A program made the position numbers and the translations under genes. Shown one piece after another: positions 11,573-21,896 of a stretch of DNA of 64,000 bases (position 1 is the first letter of the stretch; each line of letters begins with the position of its first letter). Location of the stretch: the NCBI GenBank assembly GCA_035235625.1, contig CP141148.1, forward strand, positions 17,237,057-17,301,056, written 5' to 3'. The notes beneath the pieces were generated by a model, which ran no database searches, was not told where the DNA came from, and saw only the letters and a program-made list of their open reading frames with translations. Source of the stretch: Saururus chinensis (Eukaryota; Streptophyta; Magnoliopsida; Piperales; Saururaceae).

Positions 11573-12832
11573 CATCATTGTAAAGAACCGTAGGTACTGC
11601 TCTAGACAATGATGAACCACTTCCGTCTGCCCATCCGTCGGCGGGTGATAAGCAGTGCTCATATGAAGTGATGTGCCCTGTAAAGCAAAGAACTCCTGCC
11701 AAAATTGAGAAAGGAAGATACGATCACGATCAGAAACAATGGTGCGCGGCATACCATGAAGCTTCGCCACCTCCTGGACATACAGGTCGGCCACAGTCTT
11801 AGCAATGAAAGGATGTCCCAATGCACAAAAATGAGCATACTTAGACAGACGGTCGACCACCACCATTATCACCGACTTACCCTGAACCAGCAGCAAGGCC
11901 TCAACAAAGTTCATCGACATATCCTCCCAGACTTTATCAGGAATGGGCAGGGGTTGGAGCAACCCGACTAGAGAAGTGGTAGCTGCCTTGGCGTGCTGAC
12001 AAATATCACAAGCGGTCACATACTCATGCACAACCCGACGAACCCCCAACCATAAGAAACTCTGGCTGACCCTCTTATAGGTGCGGAAAGTCCCATCATG
12101 ACCAGCCACTAGAGAATCATGGAAATGCGATATAATGCGGCAGCGAAGATCAGCAACATCAGGAACCCACAACCAATTCTTCCAAAACAAGAGACCATCC
12201 CACCAAGTATAAAATGGATGGGCTGCAGGATCAGTCTGGAGGGCAACGATCAAAGTCCACGTCGAAGCATCACTACGGTAGGCCAGCTTCAACTCCTCAA
12301 TAAATGGACATGATAACGTGGAGAGGGTCAAGCACGAACCCCGGCTAGGTATGCGAGAGAGAGTGTCAGCCACTGTGTTCTCTGACCCCTTCTTATAAAC
12401 AACTTCATAATCATAACCCAGAAGTTTACTGACCCACCGCTGCTGAGATGGAGTGGAAACCCGTTGTTCGAGGAAATACTTCAGTGGCTGATGGTCAGTG
12501 CAAATTAGGAACCGATGACCCAATAGGTACGGCCGCCACTTGGTAACCGCATGGATGATGGCCAGCATTTCCTTCTCATATACGGACAAGGACAAGGATC
12601 GGCCCGCCAGAGCCTTGCTAAAATAGGCAATGGGACGCTCGTCCTGTAACAGAACCGCCCCTAGTCCAGCATCCAAGGCGTCCATCTCGACCACAAATGG
12701 ACGGCTGAAATTAGGCAGAATCAAGACTAGGGCAGAAGCCGTGGCCTGCTTCAGCCCCTCAGAGGCCTCCTGTGCATCCGTAGTCCAAGCAAATGTGCCC
12801 CGTTTGAGCAACGCTGTCAGAGGTTGAGCCAA
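11573..12832 (-). pseudogene. Reina-1 RNase H and integrase catalytic region
   Basis: Open for 420 codons. RNase H: VVEMDALDAGLGAVL, YEKEMLAII and CTDHQPLKYFL carry the D-E-D residues. The integrase zinc domain shows H-H-C-C in FHDSLVAGH and CDICQHAKA. The integrase core reads WEDMSMNFVEAL, where the family has Asp before Phe, so the first catalytic Asp is Asn; SDRDRIF and DGQTEVV keep the second Asp and the Glu. The frame ends at a stop at 11570-11572 that would remove the chromodomain. The reading frame is the same as in the flanking segments. Confidence 0.9.
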
Positions 12833-12841
12833 CTTCCCATA

Positions 12842-13903
12842 TCAATTAATGAACCACCGATAGTACCCGGTGAGGCCTAGAAAACCATGGAGCGCTCGAA
12901 CACATTTGGGAATAGGCCAAGACAGCATGGCGGCCACCTTGGTTGGGTCGGTGGTGACACCATTCCCCGATATAATGTGGCCTAAGTAATCCACCTGCTG
13001 GCTGCCAAAAGAGCACTTCGAACGCTTAAGAAATAAGGAATTGTCACGTAAAATAGAGAAGACCGACTTGAGGTGTCTCAAGTGCTCTGTCTAGGACCTG
13101 TTGTACACCAGAATATCATCGAAGAATACCAATATATAACGGCACAGGAAGGGGTGGAAGAGGTCGTTCATGAGGCATTGAAATGTGGAGGGGGCATTAG
13201 TCAATCCAAACGGCATAACCAGGAACTCGAAATGGCCATCGTGAGTCCGGAAGGCAGTCTTGTGCACATTGACGGCATTCATGTGAATCTGATGATAGCC
13301 CGAATGCAGGTCGAGCTTACTAAACACTATAGCGCCTGTCAACTCATCGAGCAACTCCTCAATCACCGGAATTGGATACTTGTCTTTCACAGTGACGGCA
13401 TTGAGGGTGCGGTAGTCAATACAGAAACGCCATGTACCGTCTTTCCGCATGAGTAACACCGGTGACGAGTAGGAACTTGTACTGGGCCTGATGATCCCTA
13501 CCTGAAGCATATCTGCCACCAGCCGCTCGATCTCTGCTTTTTGGATATGTGGGTACCGATAAGGACGCATATTGGTGGGGGCTGTTCCAGGTGTGATAGG
13601 AATATGATGATCATGAGAGCGGGCAGGTGGAAGACCTTGCAGCTCAGTGAATAAGTCCTGGTGATCTGTCAATAACTCCTGGAGGTCGGCCGGCATGCTG
13701 TCCTGAGGCACCTCAAGGGCTGCATGCTGCTGTAATAGGAGCCCTTGGGGGGTGAACCAGAACAAAGTGCTCGAAGGAAGGGCGGAGAGAAGAGTGCCCG
13801 GCCTAGAGCCTTCCAACTGGACGCGCTGCCCCTGGTGCTCAGTCCATCCACATCTCCCAAAAATTCCAAACGACATCGCTGAGCTTCTGTAGCCACTGCA
13901 CAC
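12842..13903 (-). pseudogene. Reina-1 reverse transcriptase region
   Basis: RT motifs in order: [20 protein letters not shown] (cut at 20 residues), [37 protein letters not shown] and the active site VFFDDILVY (FFDD, usual for chromoviruses). Next come LGHIISGNGV and ALHGFLGLTGYYRWF. Stops at 13091-13093, right after YNRS, and at 12842-12844 break it; both fit single base changes from the family sequence. The first 30-60 codons of this open stretch (13903 to about 13740) are not in the natural frame; the family sequence there ([11 protein letters not shown]) is read in another frame. Confidence 0.9.
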
Positions 13904-14752
13904 CTAACACAACATTCGCCCCTTTTGTAGGTAACAAGAAGAGATCCGTGACGAATGAGTGGCCCTGGACAGACAAAGTGACCTGCGCACACACCCCATG
14001 CTTCGGAGGTGCTTGCCATCTCCAATCAGTACGTTAAAGGACTTGGAATCCGATACAAAACAACCAAGCCTGTGGGCGACCCTGTCATTAATAAAATTGT
14101 GAGTAGAACTACTGTCGATCAGGATAGCCACCTGTTGGTGCTTGAGGAACCCCTTGACGCGCATCGTGCGAGGAGTAAATGCCCTGGAAAATGCATGCAC
14201 TGATATCTCAGGTAGGAGCTCTTCCAGCGCTGATGAAGCATAGCCATCAGAACCCTCTTCTACTTCGTCAATCTCTTCCACCAGAAGACTGCCCTTAATA
14301 GCACAGCGGTGCCTGGGAACAAATTTCTCGTCACATCTGAAGCATAACCCCTTCGAATGACGTTCCTCCATTTGAGCCGGTGTAACACGTCGTACAATCG
14401 GACCTGCAGGAGCGGCCGGCTGGTTGGGGCGGCCGGTTGCAGAACTGCTGGGGGGCGTGGGCAAGGGATTGGCGCAAGGAATAGACCAAGCCAATGGTCC
14501 AAGCTGCCCTCCTCTGCGCTGTCTGGCCAGTTTTTCCTCTTCGATGCGATTGTGGCGCACCACGTCCCGCATGTTGGCACACGGAAAGTGCCGCATCTCT
14601 TCCGAAATTTTGGGCTTGAGGCCGCGCTTGAAGGTACCCACCAAGGTGGCCACTGGCCAATCGGGCAGCCGATTGGCAACCTTCATGAATTCAGTGTAAT
14701 ATGCACGGACGGTGGGAGTCTGGCGCAGGGATGACAGCATCTCATTAAAATC
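13904..14752 (-). pseudogene. Reina-1 gag C-terminus, zinc knuckle and protease
   Basis: After the stop at 14753-14755 the frame continues: TVRAYYTEFMKVANRLPDWP, VGTFKRGLKPKI (gag), then a compact CCHC-type knuckle GLCFRCDEKFVPRHRC, then the protease AILIDSSSTHNFINDRVA. The protease motif is normally D-S-G; here it is D-S-S, which should abolish activity. Near the end the natural sequence moves to another frame (small indel around 13.97 kb). The Reina-2 copy near 40350 retains D-S-G. Confidence 0.88.
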
Positions 14753-15511
14753 CTAGAACTCATTAGGCCCAAACTGAACGCAGAGTTCATTGAAAAAGGC
14801 CGCCCATGTAGGGTAGCGTACCTCCTTCTCGAAGCCCTGGAACCACACAGATGCATCGCCATCAAGGTGGAAGGCTGCGATGCACAAGCGCTCAGCCTCT
14901 GAATTAGTTCCTTGGTAGGCAAAATTTTTTTTAGCCTTATACAACCACTCCACTAGATCGTCATCCCCGTTGTAGCAAGGGAACTGCAGGCAAGCAAGGT
15001 GAGGCTCAGCGCCCCCTCATTGTCCCCCACCATGCCTAGGATACTCGTCCCACTCCTCTTCAGCGTCCTGGAACTGGTTGGGATGGGGCGGCATCTTAGG
15101 GGCATTTTCACAAACACCTGGCATGCCTTACATGTCCCAGGTCTGGCGTCTTCCTCCCAACGCTAGCTAGCCAACGCCATAGCACGCAGGGTAGGGCAGC
15201 ACTCCTATGTTGACACCGGCCAGCACTGGGGGGTCGGGGAGGGTCTACTCTGGAGGTTGCGAGGGCCCGCCCTTCTCCGGAGTAGCAGCGACTGGGACAG
15301 GTAGAATAGGAGTGATGCACGCTGCCAGGGCGGCCTGCTGTGCCTTCACACTGGCGAGGTCTACTGTAAGGGCTTGCACCGCCATGATGAGCTCTGACAG
15401 CTTGGCGTCACTAACTGTGGAATTGGCCTTCGAGCTGTCCGTTGATGATGGTTCTGGTGCCTCCTTCTCTGAAGGCGCCTCCTGCACAGCAACCTGTTTG
15501 CCACGAGCCAT
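14753..15511 (-). pseudogene. Reina-1 gag N-terminal region
   Basis: The start ATG at 15509-15511 (MARGKQVAVQ) lies about 17 bases after the primer site and has a counterpart in Reina-2 (MAQGKQ at 41701). A hydrophobic helix (ELIMAVQALTVDLASVKAQQ) follows, then the gag core: LQFPCYNGDDDLVEWLYKAK, then FHLDGDASVWFQGFE. In-frame stops are at 15245-15247, 15167-15169, 15128-15130, 15017-15019 and 14753-14755. The TAA at 15128 is Gln in Reina-2, a C-to-T change. The last TAG, after NEF, is also in Reina-2. Confidence 0.85.
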
Positions 15512-15528
15512 GGCCGGGGATTGCAAGA

Positions 15529-15540
15529 GCTCCGATACCA
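15529..15540 (-). other. Reina-1 primer-binding site
   Basis: TGGTATCGGAGC in element sense, one base from the LTR. It equals the complement of the 3' end of plant initiator tRNA-Met (TGGTATCAGAGC) except one position. Confidence 0.88.
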
Positions 15541-15541
15541 A

Positions 15542-15870
15542 TGATGTACCCAATGTGGGCACGATCAGTACCTAGGAGAATTCACAGGGAAAGGGGAGAA
15601 GTATTGAAGAAAGGGGAGGAACTAGAAATCTCAATTTGCATAAACTCCAACCAAAAGTCAAGGACACCCCATATAGGAGACGACCCTCCTAGGGAACTGA
15701 ACCAACTGAACTAGACCAGTCCAGTTCTTACAATATAGCCCAGTTAGTGGGTCGGCTATCCTAGGCCACTAACTGAACCAACATAGTACGATAATAAAAT
15801 ACTACAATAACAATTAAATAGTTCAATGCAAGAAAGTAATAAAAAGAGAGTCTGATCATCGTGCACAATA
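15542..15870 (-). repeat. Reina-1 5' LTR
   Basis: In element sense starts TATTGTGCAC (a decayed TGTTGTGCAC) and ends GGGTACATCA. GTCCC follows at 15871-15875. It differs from 10507-10845 by scattered, mostly transition changes and two small indels. Confidence 0.88.
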
Positions 15871-15875
15871 GTCCC

Positions 15876-16230
15876 ATAATAGTCCACAGTCTTATCCAAA
15901 CTAAAAGTCCAGAATACATAAACACCTGACTTCTCATCTCACCCAATACAATAGATCGTGGCACAAAGAAAACTCGCAGTGAGTCAAGGATATACCTGAG
16001 TCAAAGGGAGTCAAACCATCACCGAAACGAGCATCCATCTCGAGGAGCTCTCCGACACAAACCTACAAAAGCCTCCTGAACAACGGGGCTAAAAAATAGG
16101 GTAATGAGTATTTTCGTACTCAGTAGGAAAATACCCAATAGGGGAGTTCTAAACAATGAACTCAATAAATCCATACATAGATGCATTCATGCAACTCAAA
16201 CATGAAGCAAACAAGCATATCATAATCATG
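15876..16230 (+). repeat. middle segment of the long LTR-like unit, unique part
   Basis: Continues directly from 10506 once Reina-1 is removed. Includes TACTCAGTAGGAAAATACCC near 16117-16136, a phrase I associate with long gypsy LTRs. No open frame of note. Confidence 0.55.
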
Positions 16231-16239
16231 CTCATACGC

Positions 16240-16640
16240 ATACAATCATGCATATCATCATGCTAAAATCATCCCATCAAACCCATCTTACACATACACC
16301 CTTAATCAGGGTCTTACAAACTTATTCGTACCATCGTACACTTACTCATACAACATACACATACTTGTACGACCTTACTCGTACAATCAATATGCTTACT
16401 CATATAACTTACACATACTTATACGACCTTACCCGTACAATCTTACTCGTACGACCTTACTCATACGACCTTACTCGTACAATCTTACACTTACTATCTT
16501 GCTCATAAACATAATCTTATAGTCTTATTCAGAATCATACTCTTACAGTCGTGCTCATACTCGTACTCTTACAATCATACTCATACTCATATGCTTACTT
16601 AGAAACACACATACTCATACAATAGGGCTCATAATCAAAC
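16240..16640. repeat. array of short imperfect repeats (ACTCATACGACCTT type)
   Basis: Dozens of imperfect units of about 12-16 bases built from variants of CTTACTCGTACAATC and CTTACTCATACGACC. Within the array C is far more common than G on this strand. It is part of the LTR-like unit and codes for nothing convincing. Confidence 0.7.
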
Positions 16641-16884
16641 ATACCAACTCACATAGTCGTACACATACTATCGACCACTGAAGCTCATTACAACTAATAA
16701 GCTCTAGCATCAAAAGGAAAAGAATGCCACTAGGGCATGACCTAAACCTCCTGGGAGTGACTAGATGCCATAGACTTTTCCGAAGGTAAGGTACACAATG
16801 CTCATGGGGCACAACATCAAACAGGTAAGAGCAAGTCCATGATACTACTTACCTGAGCGCGCAAACATAAACACCCACACATAA

Positions 16885-17255
16885 GGGGTCGTACAGTTGC
16901 CCACCATAATGGATCTTATAGTGCCATAGAATTGCCCACCATTATGGGTCTTAGTGCTATAGATTTGCCCACCATTATGGGTCTTATAGTGCCAGTGCCA
17001 CTCTTGGGTAGAATCATACAATGCCACTATTGGGCAGAAATCATATAGTGCCACTTGGGTAGAAACATATAGTGCCACTCTTAGGCAAAAATCATACAAC
17101 ACTCTCAATAGAGCATCAAATGTTTGGGCTTAATACAACACACAGACCAAATCGAAAACAATAATCGCTCAACAGAGCATCAGACGTCTGGGATACATAT
17201 AGCACATAGACTAAATCAGAAACATATGTTGCTCTCAACAGAGCATCAGACGTCC
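16885..17255. repeat. three consecutive subrepeat families in the long LTR-like unit
   Basis: First, about three units carrying TTGCCCACCATTATGGGTCT (about 16890-16990, each 40-45 bases). Second, about four units of the type TAGTGCCACTCTTGGGTAGAA plus ATCATA (about 16990-17100, cut here to 21 bases or fewer per motif part). Third, three units of about 60-65 bases with CAACAGAGCATCAGACGTC (about 17105-17255). Each family occurs only here in the window. Confidence 0.72.
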
Positions 17256-17994
17256 GGTGCTCCATACAACACAAAAACAATATCCTGTAGGATAAACACC
17301 ATGGCAAGACATGATAAATGCACAGCCGACTCATTATCGACTAGCTCAAACACGAAACTTAGGCCATCAAACCCTCAGGTCTCAAACTCACAATGCTATC
17401 ATTAGCTTTACTTATAATTCAAGTTTGAATTAAGTAAGTTATGCGGTACAATTATGCCACACAAGCACTCAAACATATCGTGCTCTATTGATCAAACCGA
17501 AGCTGAGCCCGATTCGAAACCCTAGTTCGTTAGGGTAGCAGACTTCACTTAATCCGTCCAACTCACAACATAGCTCATCGTACTCAAATCCTTGCAGTCT
17601 TACATACTCCGCCATCCACCTTATGGCCAAACCATCTTACACAAACGTCATCAAACTAAGCTCCTCACAGCCAAACCCAGTTATCACCCTCTTACTTATG
17701 CCTCACTTATTATGCTTACTTTTCACTTCATAATCTGTACATTATGCTTGTACAATTATGCACACTCTTACTATCTGACAATCCCCAAATATGCCCTATG
17801 ATCCAAAACAATCCACTCCAATCCTCACCCATCATACTCATATCCTCTGTCATCCATCATACGCTTACACATCCATATCCAAATCCATACCGAACACTAT
17901 CACTTCTTACCATCCATAGCCCATACCTCTGCCCACATGCACATACAAATATCCATAGCATAGGCAAATAGCCATCATACATACATAGCTTACA

Positions 17995-18245
17995 AACATG
18001 CTCACTAGCCATCACTAGCACATACATACACTCCATACATACTTCAAACATGCATGCTAGCCATCACTAGCACATGCATAATCCATATTCATAGAAACAT
18101 CCTCGCTATCCATCACTAGCGTACAGGTAATCCACATATGTAGAAACATACTAGCTAGCCATCACTAGCACATACATACGCATCCATACACGTAGCTTAC
18201 CAACAAACACGCTAGCCATCACTAGCACATACTCAAACCACATAT
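17995..18245. repeat. five-unit array with a repeated small hairpin (GCTAG-CCATCA-CTAGC)
   Basis: GCTAGCCATCACTAGCACAT or close variants recur five times, spaced about 46-58 bases, near 18003, 18057, 18107, 18153 and 18211. Each core is a 5-base inverted repeat (GCTAG/CTAGC) around a CCATCA loop; the third has one change (GCTATCC) and the first lacks the opening G. Spacers share CATACAT-rich text. It is part of the long LTR-like unit. Confidence 0.75.
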
Positions 18246-18429
18246 GAAGCTTACCAACAAACTTCAAACATACATACAACCCACATGCATGTCATATGCA
18301 TTTCAACATGGCATAATATATCCTCTTACATCATGCAAACGGATCATAATTTAGCATCCAAAGCATTAAATCATACACTCCTAGCATGTTGCTACTCATT
18401 CAAAGCATTCTATCATGAAATTATGAATT

Positions 18430-20069
18430 CAAAGCTCCCCTACCTCATAGTCACGACGTTTGATGGCGAGCACATGATGATGGTGGGCGTCAGTGGTGGA
18501 GTTGGCGGCCAAAAGCATTGCCAAGTTGAGAGAATTGTTGTCCCAAGGATTTTAGGAAGTGCTGGAAACAATCACGGCCAAACGCAGTGTCAGAAGTCAA
18601 TGCAGCAAAATCCGCGATCAACGGTGGCACACTAGGGCGGCTAGAAGAAAGGTCAAGCCAACATAAGTGGCAGTGCGACCAGAAGTTGAGGGTGTATTCA
18701 TTGAAGGTTAGCCAATGCCTCAAAAGTACACGGCTGGCCTCACGACATTGAAATCGACCGTGGACAACACCCAATGACATCAATTTCGCGTCATCAAGGG
18801 CCCTAATAGGGTAGAGGGCGTGGGGCGATGCTCGAGGACAAAGGCGAAGTGATGGAGGACTCTAATGTCAACTCCATTCGGTGGCAGAGCCATCTGATGA
18901 TCAGGTGGCAGGAATGCGATGCCTAAACCCTAAACCCCACACGCGTCCCAAATGGGCGGAGGAGAGGGCTAAACAGAGGCAGCCCATGGCCTACAAAAGG
19001 TAGACAGGGCTAAGAGTCCTAGCTGTAGCCAATCAAAGTGGCGACATCGCCGATCACCACCCACAACAGAAACTAATGGTATGGGTAGCTATACATCTCG
19101 CATGGCAGAGGGCAGGGGGAAGGTTCACAGTCAAGCAAAGGCCACGAGGTCGTCACTGGCCAAGGCAGGTGTAGGTGAACTCGTCCACCTTCGGTCAAGG
19201 TAGGTCATACAAAATCGTGCCAGAGGCCATCTGGTACCGACAGCGTAAAATGGGCAAGAGGGGTCAACGGGCAAACATGCCGGTGAGACAGAACTAGTTG
19301 CGGCTATGGGCCACAAGGAAGAGCACAGGTCATAGGTGATCAAACTGGGCCAGGTAGGACTGTCTCTAGTTGTTACTTGGCCGGGGTGGAATCCACGGTG
19401 GCCGTTCGGCCATTGCCGGTGGCGTCAAAAGCCAAACACAAAGCGGCTGATCTCCTTCCGTAGCAGAGGGTGGGCAGGAAAATAGCTAGGGTGGCAAAGC
19501 TAGGCTGAGGGGAGGGCCCTGCTGCCGCCAGGCCAAGGCTGGCCAACCAAAAGTGAGCCGAAGGCTAGTTCTTACCAGCGCAACTTCAATTTCCCATCAC
19601 AAATTGGGGAGGGGAAGGGTCTAGCCAAAGGGAAGAGGAAGGGCAGAGATAGAGACATAATTGGGCTGGGAGAGGTCACCCATCACCGTCACTGGACCAA
19701 GGTAGGTCAGACTGACTCAGGCTAGGCCATCCAATGGCGGCCGAAGGCCACCGGCGAGCTCGACTAAAAGGGGTGGAAAACAGGGAACCAAAGAGGAAAA
19801 GAGGGGTGGGGCAGCGGAGGAGGACCACTGGGGCCGGGAGGAATGTCCCTCGGCCGTCGCCGGCCGACGGTAGATCGCAGCTGTCCAACGGGCGCCGGCC
19901 AGCCCACAGCAGAAGTGGCACAATCAAAATAGAGACATAAGCGGGAGAAAGCTAACCGGGGACGGAGGTCTCTGGGGGCCAGGCGGAGCTAGAGGGCGGG
20001 CAGCCTTGTCGTCACCAGCCCGTGGGTGGCCGGATGGAGGCCGGGTGGGGCTCACAGGCCACCGCTAGT
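18430..20069. other. GC-rich noncoding segment of the long LTR-like unit
   Basis: The base composition changes sharply at about 18440 from AT-rich to GC-rich, with many GGCCGGC- and GGTGGC-like words. Several open frames overlap on both strands (for example 19676-19940), as expected in GC-rich DNA. None has a recognisable domain. Athila-2 interrupts the segment at 20069; it resumes at 30043. It may be the transcribed leader part of the LTR. Confidence 0.55.
20065..20069. repeat. target-site duplication CTAGT of Athila-2, left copy (decayed)
   Basis: CTAGT before the 5' LTR versus CTGGC (30038-30042) after the 3' LTR. Three of five bases agree and both differences are transitions. Confidence 0.5.
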
Positions 20070-21442
20070 TGATGCACTGAAATAATGTTCAATAAAATAT
20101 TTTTAAATTTCAAATTGCAATCCTATTTTATGTTAAGTCATGGCTTATTTGGGCTATTTATGTTTTGAATAGGTTAGTTGGACCTTAATTGAGTTTACAT
20201 GTCTAAACAGGCTTCAAGAGGATCCAATTGAAAGAGGAAGTGAAGCATACTACCCAAAGCCATTTAAAAGTCATGAATGGGCTCTTAATGGTCTAAACAT
20301 GCATGGAATAGTCAAACACAACCTTGTGGACCCGTTGGATTTGAGATTTACATCAAGAGAACTAAATTAGGAATGAACCTGATTCGGATAGATTGACACA
20401 GCTATAATATTTTGACCATATCTTTCTACGTATGACTCAGATTCATACGATTATGGTGGCATTGGAAAAATGACTTTCGTAGCTACATTTGTTATTTAGG
20501 GAAGAAATTCTAAATTCTAAAGATTTGTAGGTCAAATCTGGCATGAAATCGGATAGCTAGTTAACTAACCCGAGGCCAGCACATGAAGAATATTTTCATT
20601 GGTTGTGATTGATACACATAAGGAAAGACAATGAGGCTGATTAGATATCTAAAGGAAGATTCAAAGATAATTATTTTCTAAATAAATCATTGATTTATTT
20701 GATTGATTTAGAATCTAATCATTGCTAAAGATGAAACCAATCAGGCAATCAATCAAGATGCAATCGAGAGATATGATTTTACTTTCCACTTTGAAGCAAC
20801 CCCTTCTATTCCTATAAATAGAGGGGTGGACATGATAGAGGCATCATTCTCTCCTCTTTGGAGCTCTCTTATCTTATTTTTCTTTTCTTCTTTTGTATTT
20901 TCATTTTTAGTTTTATTGTAATGGCTTTCTAAGCTCTCAAGCTAAGGCTAGGAATGAAGCTTGTACTTGATGTTTAATGGCTATGTTGATTCAAGTAAGT
21001 TCTTTATGATTTTAAATTGATGTTCCATATTTAAAAAGTTTATAATCTATATAATTATTTAATTCGGCGTTGATGAAAGGTATGCTGAATGCTTATAAAT
21101 TTTCACATAGTAAATAATCAATTACTATTGTTCTATTTCAAAGTTCTTTAAAAGATAAATTTTCCGATTGAGACAAATTTTTATTTGATCTTAATTGAGT
21201 TATCATTTTAATTAAATACACATTAGAGATTTATGAAAAGTGGATTTCCAATGCCTTAGCACTTTCTCTTTAATTGTATTTAATTCTCTATTTTACCTTC
21301 CTTCTCTATTTTATTCTCTTCGTAATAGTTTTCTTTGTCACATAAGGCTTTCCCTGTGGATCAACCTTGTTTACTATAGTTGACAAGTAAAAAAGAAATA
21401 TGAACTAGACTACTTCATAGTCTTAGTTTGGACGTAACAACA
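20070..21442 (+). repeat. Athila-2 5' LTR
   Basis: Starts TGATGCACTGAAATAATG and ends GACGTAACAACA; 1373 bases. Aligns along its length with 28631-30037, which carries an extra block of about 45 bases near 29650-29700. The TATA box at 20813-20820 is intact. Confidence 0.92.
20813..20820 (+). promoter_or_regulatory. TATA box in the Athila-2 5' LTR
   Basis: CCTATAAATAGAGG is the best promoter-like site in the LTR. The 3' LTR has CTAATAAATAG at the same place (about 29385-29395), one change away. Confidence 0.6.
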
Positions 21443-21445
21443 AAT

Positions 21446-21463
21446 TGTCACTGTTGTCAGGGA
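21446..21463 (+). other. Athila-2 primer-binding site
   Basis: Three bases after the LTR, TGTCACTGTTGTCAGGGA corresponds to the tRNA-Asp complement TGGCGCCGTTGCCGGGGA with five changes, four of them C-to-T or G-to-A. Athila-1 keeps a better copy of this site at 30990-31007. Confidence 0.75.
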
Positions 21464-21896
21464 TTGCAACATGTGATAAGAATCCGTGATGAAAAAAAAA
21501 CTCACCCTAACTTTACTAATTCTCTAACTTTTTTTTGGTACACTAACTCTTTAAATTCAGTTATTTACTTTATGTCATTTACTTTTAGTACTTCAATTCT
21601 ATAATATTTCTTCTTTTTGAGACTGGAGGCACAACCCACATTACTACCAAAAATTTTCGGGATCAAACGTGTACCTCGATAGTGCCTTTGGCCTTATTTT
21701 ACAATTTTAATATTTGTCTATTAACTTCTAACTCTCTAACTTTTTATATTTTGTCATTTAATTTTTGCACTTTTACTTTAGTTTGTTACTAAAAAAAAAA
21801 CAATTTTGTTGTTGCATGTTCACATGGGTGCATGATAATTCTGGACGATTGAAAAGAGTGAACAAATCTTTTGAAAATTATCTTTATTTTGATACA
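21464..21896 (+). other. Athila-2 leader between primer site and gag
   Basis: AT-rich untranslated sequence. A frame from 21765 runs into gag, but the first Met in a gag-like context is at 21897 (MEDLRTNEEL). Confidence 0.5.

Larger units (their letters stand above)
10507..15870 (-). mobile_element. Reina-1: complete-length Reina-type chromovirus, nonfunctional
   Basis: LTRs of about 330-340 bases at 10507-10845 and 15542-15870 flank a gag-pol region on minus, with GTCCC duplications at 10502-10506 and 15871-15875. The primer site matches initiator tRNA-Met in 11 of 12 bases. Domain order is gag, zinc knuckle, protease, RT, RNase H, integrase, chromodomain, which is the Ty3/gypsy order. Short LTRs, about 5.4 kb total and a C-terminal chromodomain fit the Reina clade. 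Coding is held almost entirely in one frame but interrupted by several stops and at least two small indels around 13.8-14.0 kb. The LTRs differ by about two dozen substitutions by eye, so the insertion is not recent. Confidence 0.92.

Noticed and set aside
11333..14734. Plus-strand open frames across the Reina-1 region (for example 13073-13456 and 14357-14734)
   Set aside because: They lie opposite the clearly recognisable minus-strand polyprotein and show no domain of their own.
17995..18245. CRISPR-like array
   Set aside because: Repeats are imperfect, spacers resemble each other, and the setting is a plant LTR-like unit without cas genes.
19676..19940. Overlapping frames on both strands that could be a GC-rich gene
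   Set aside because: Long frames are expected by chance in GC-rich sequence; translations are low-complexity and have no domain. The segment is part of the LTR-like unit.
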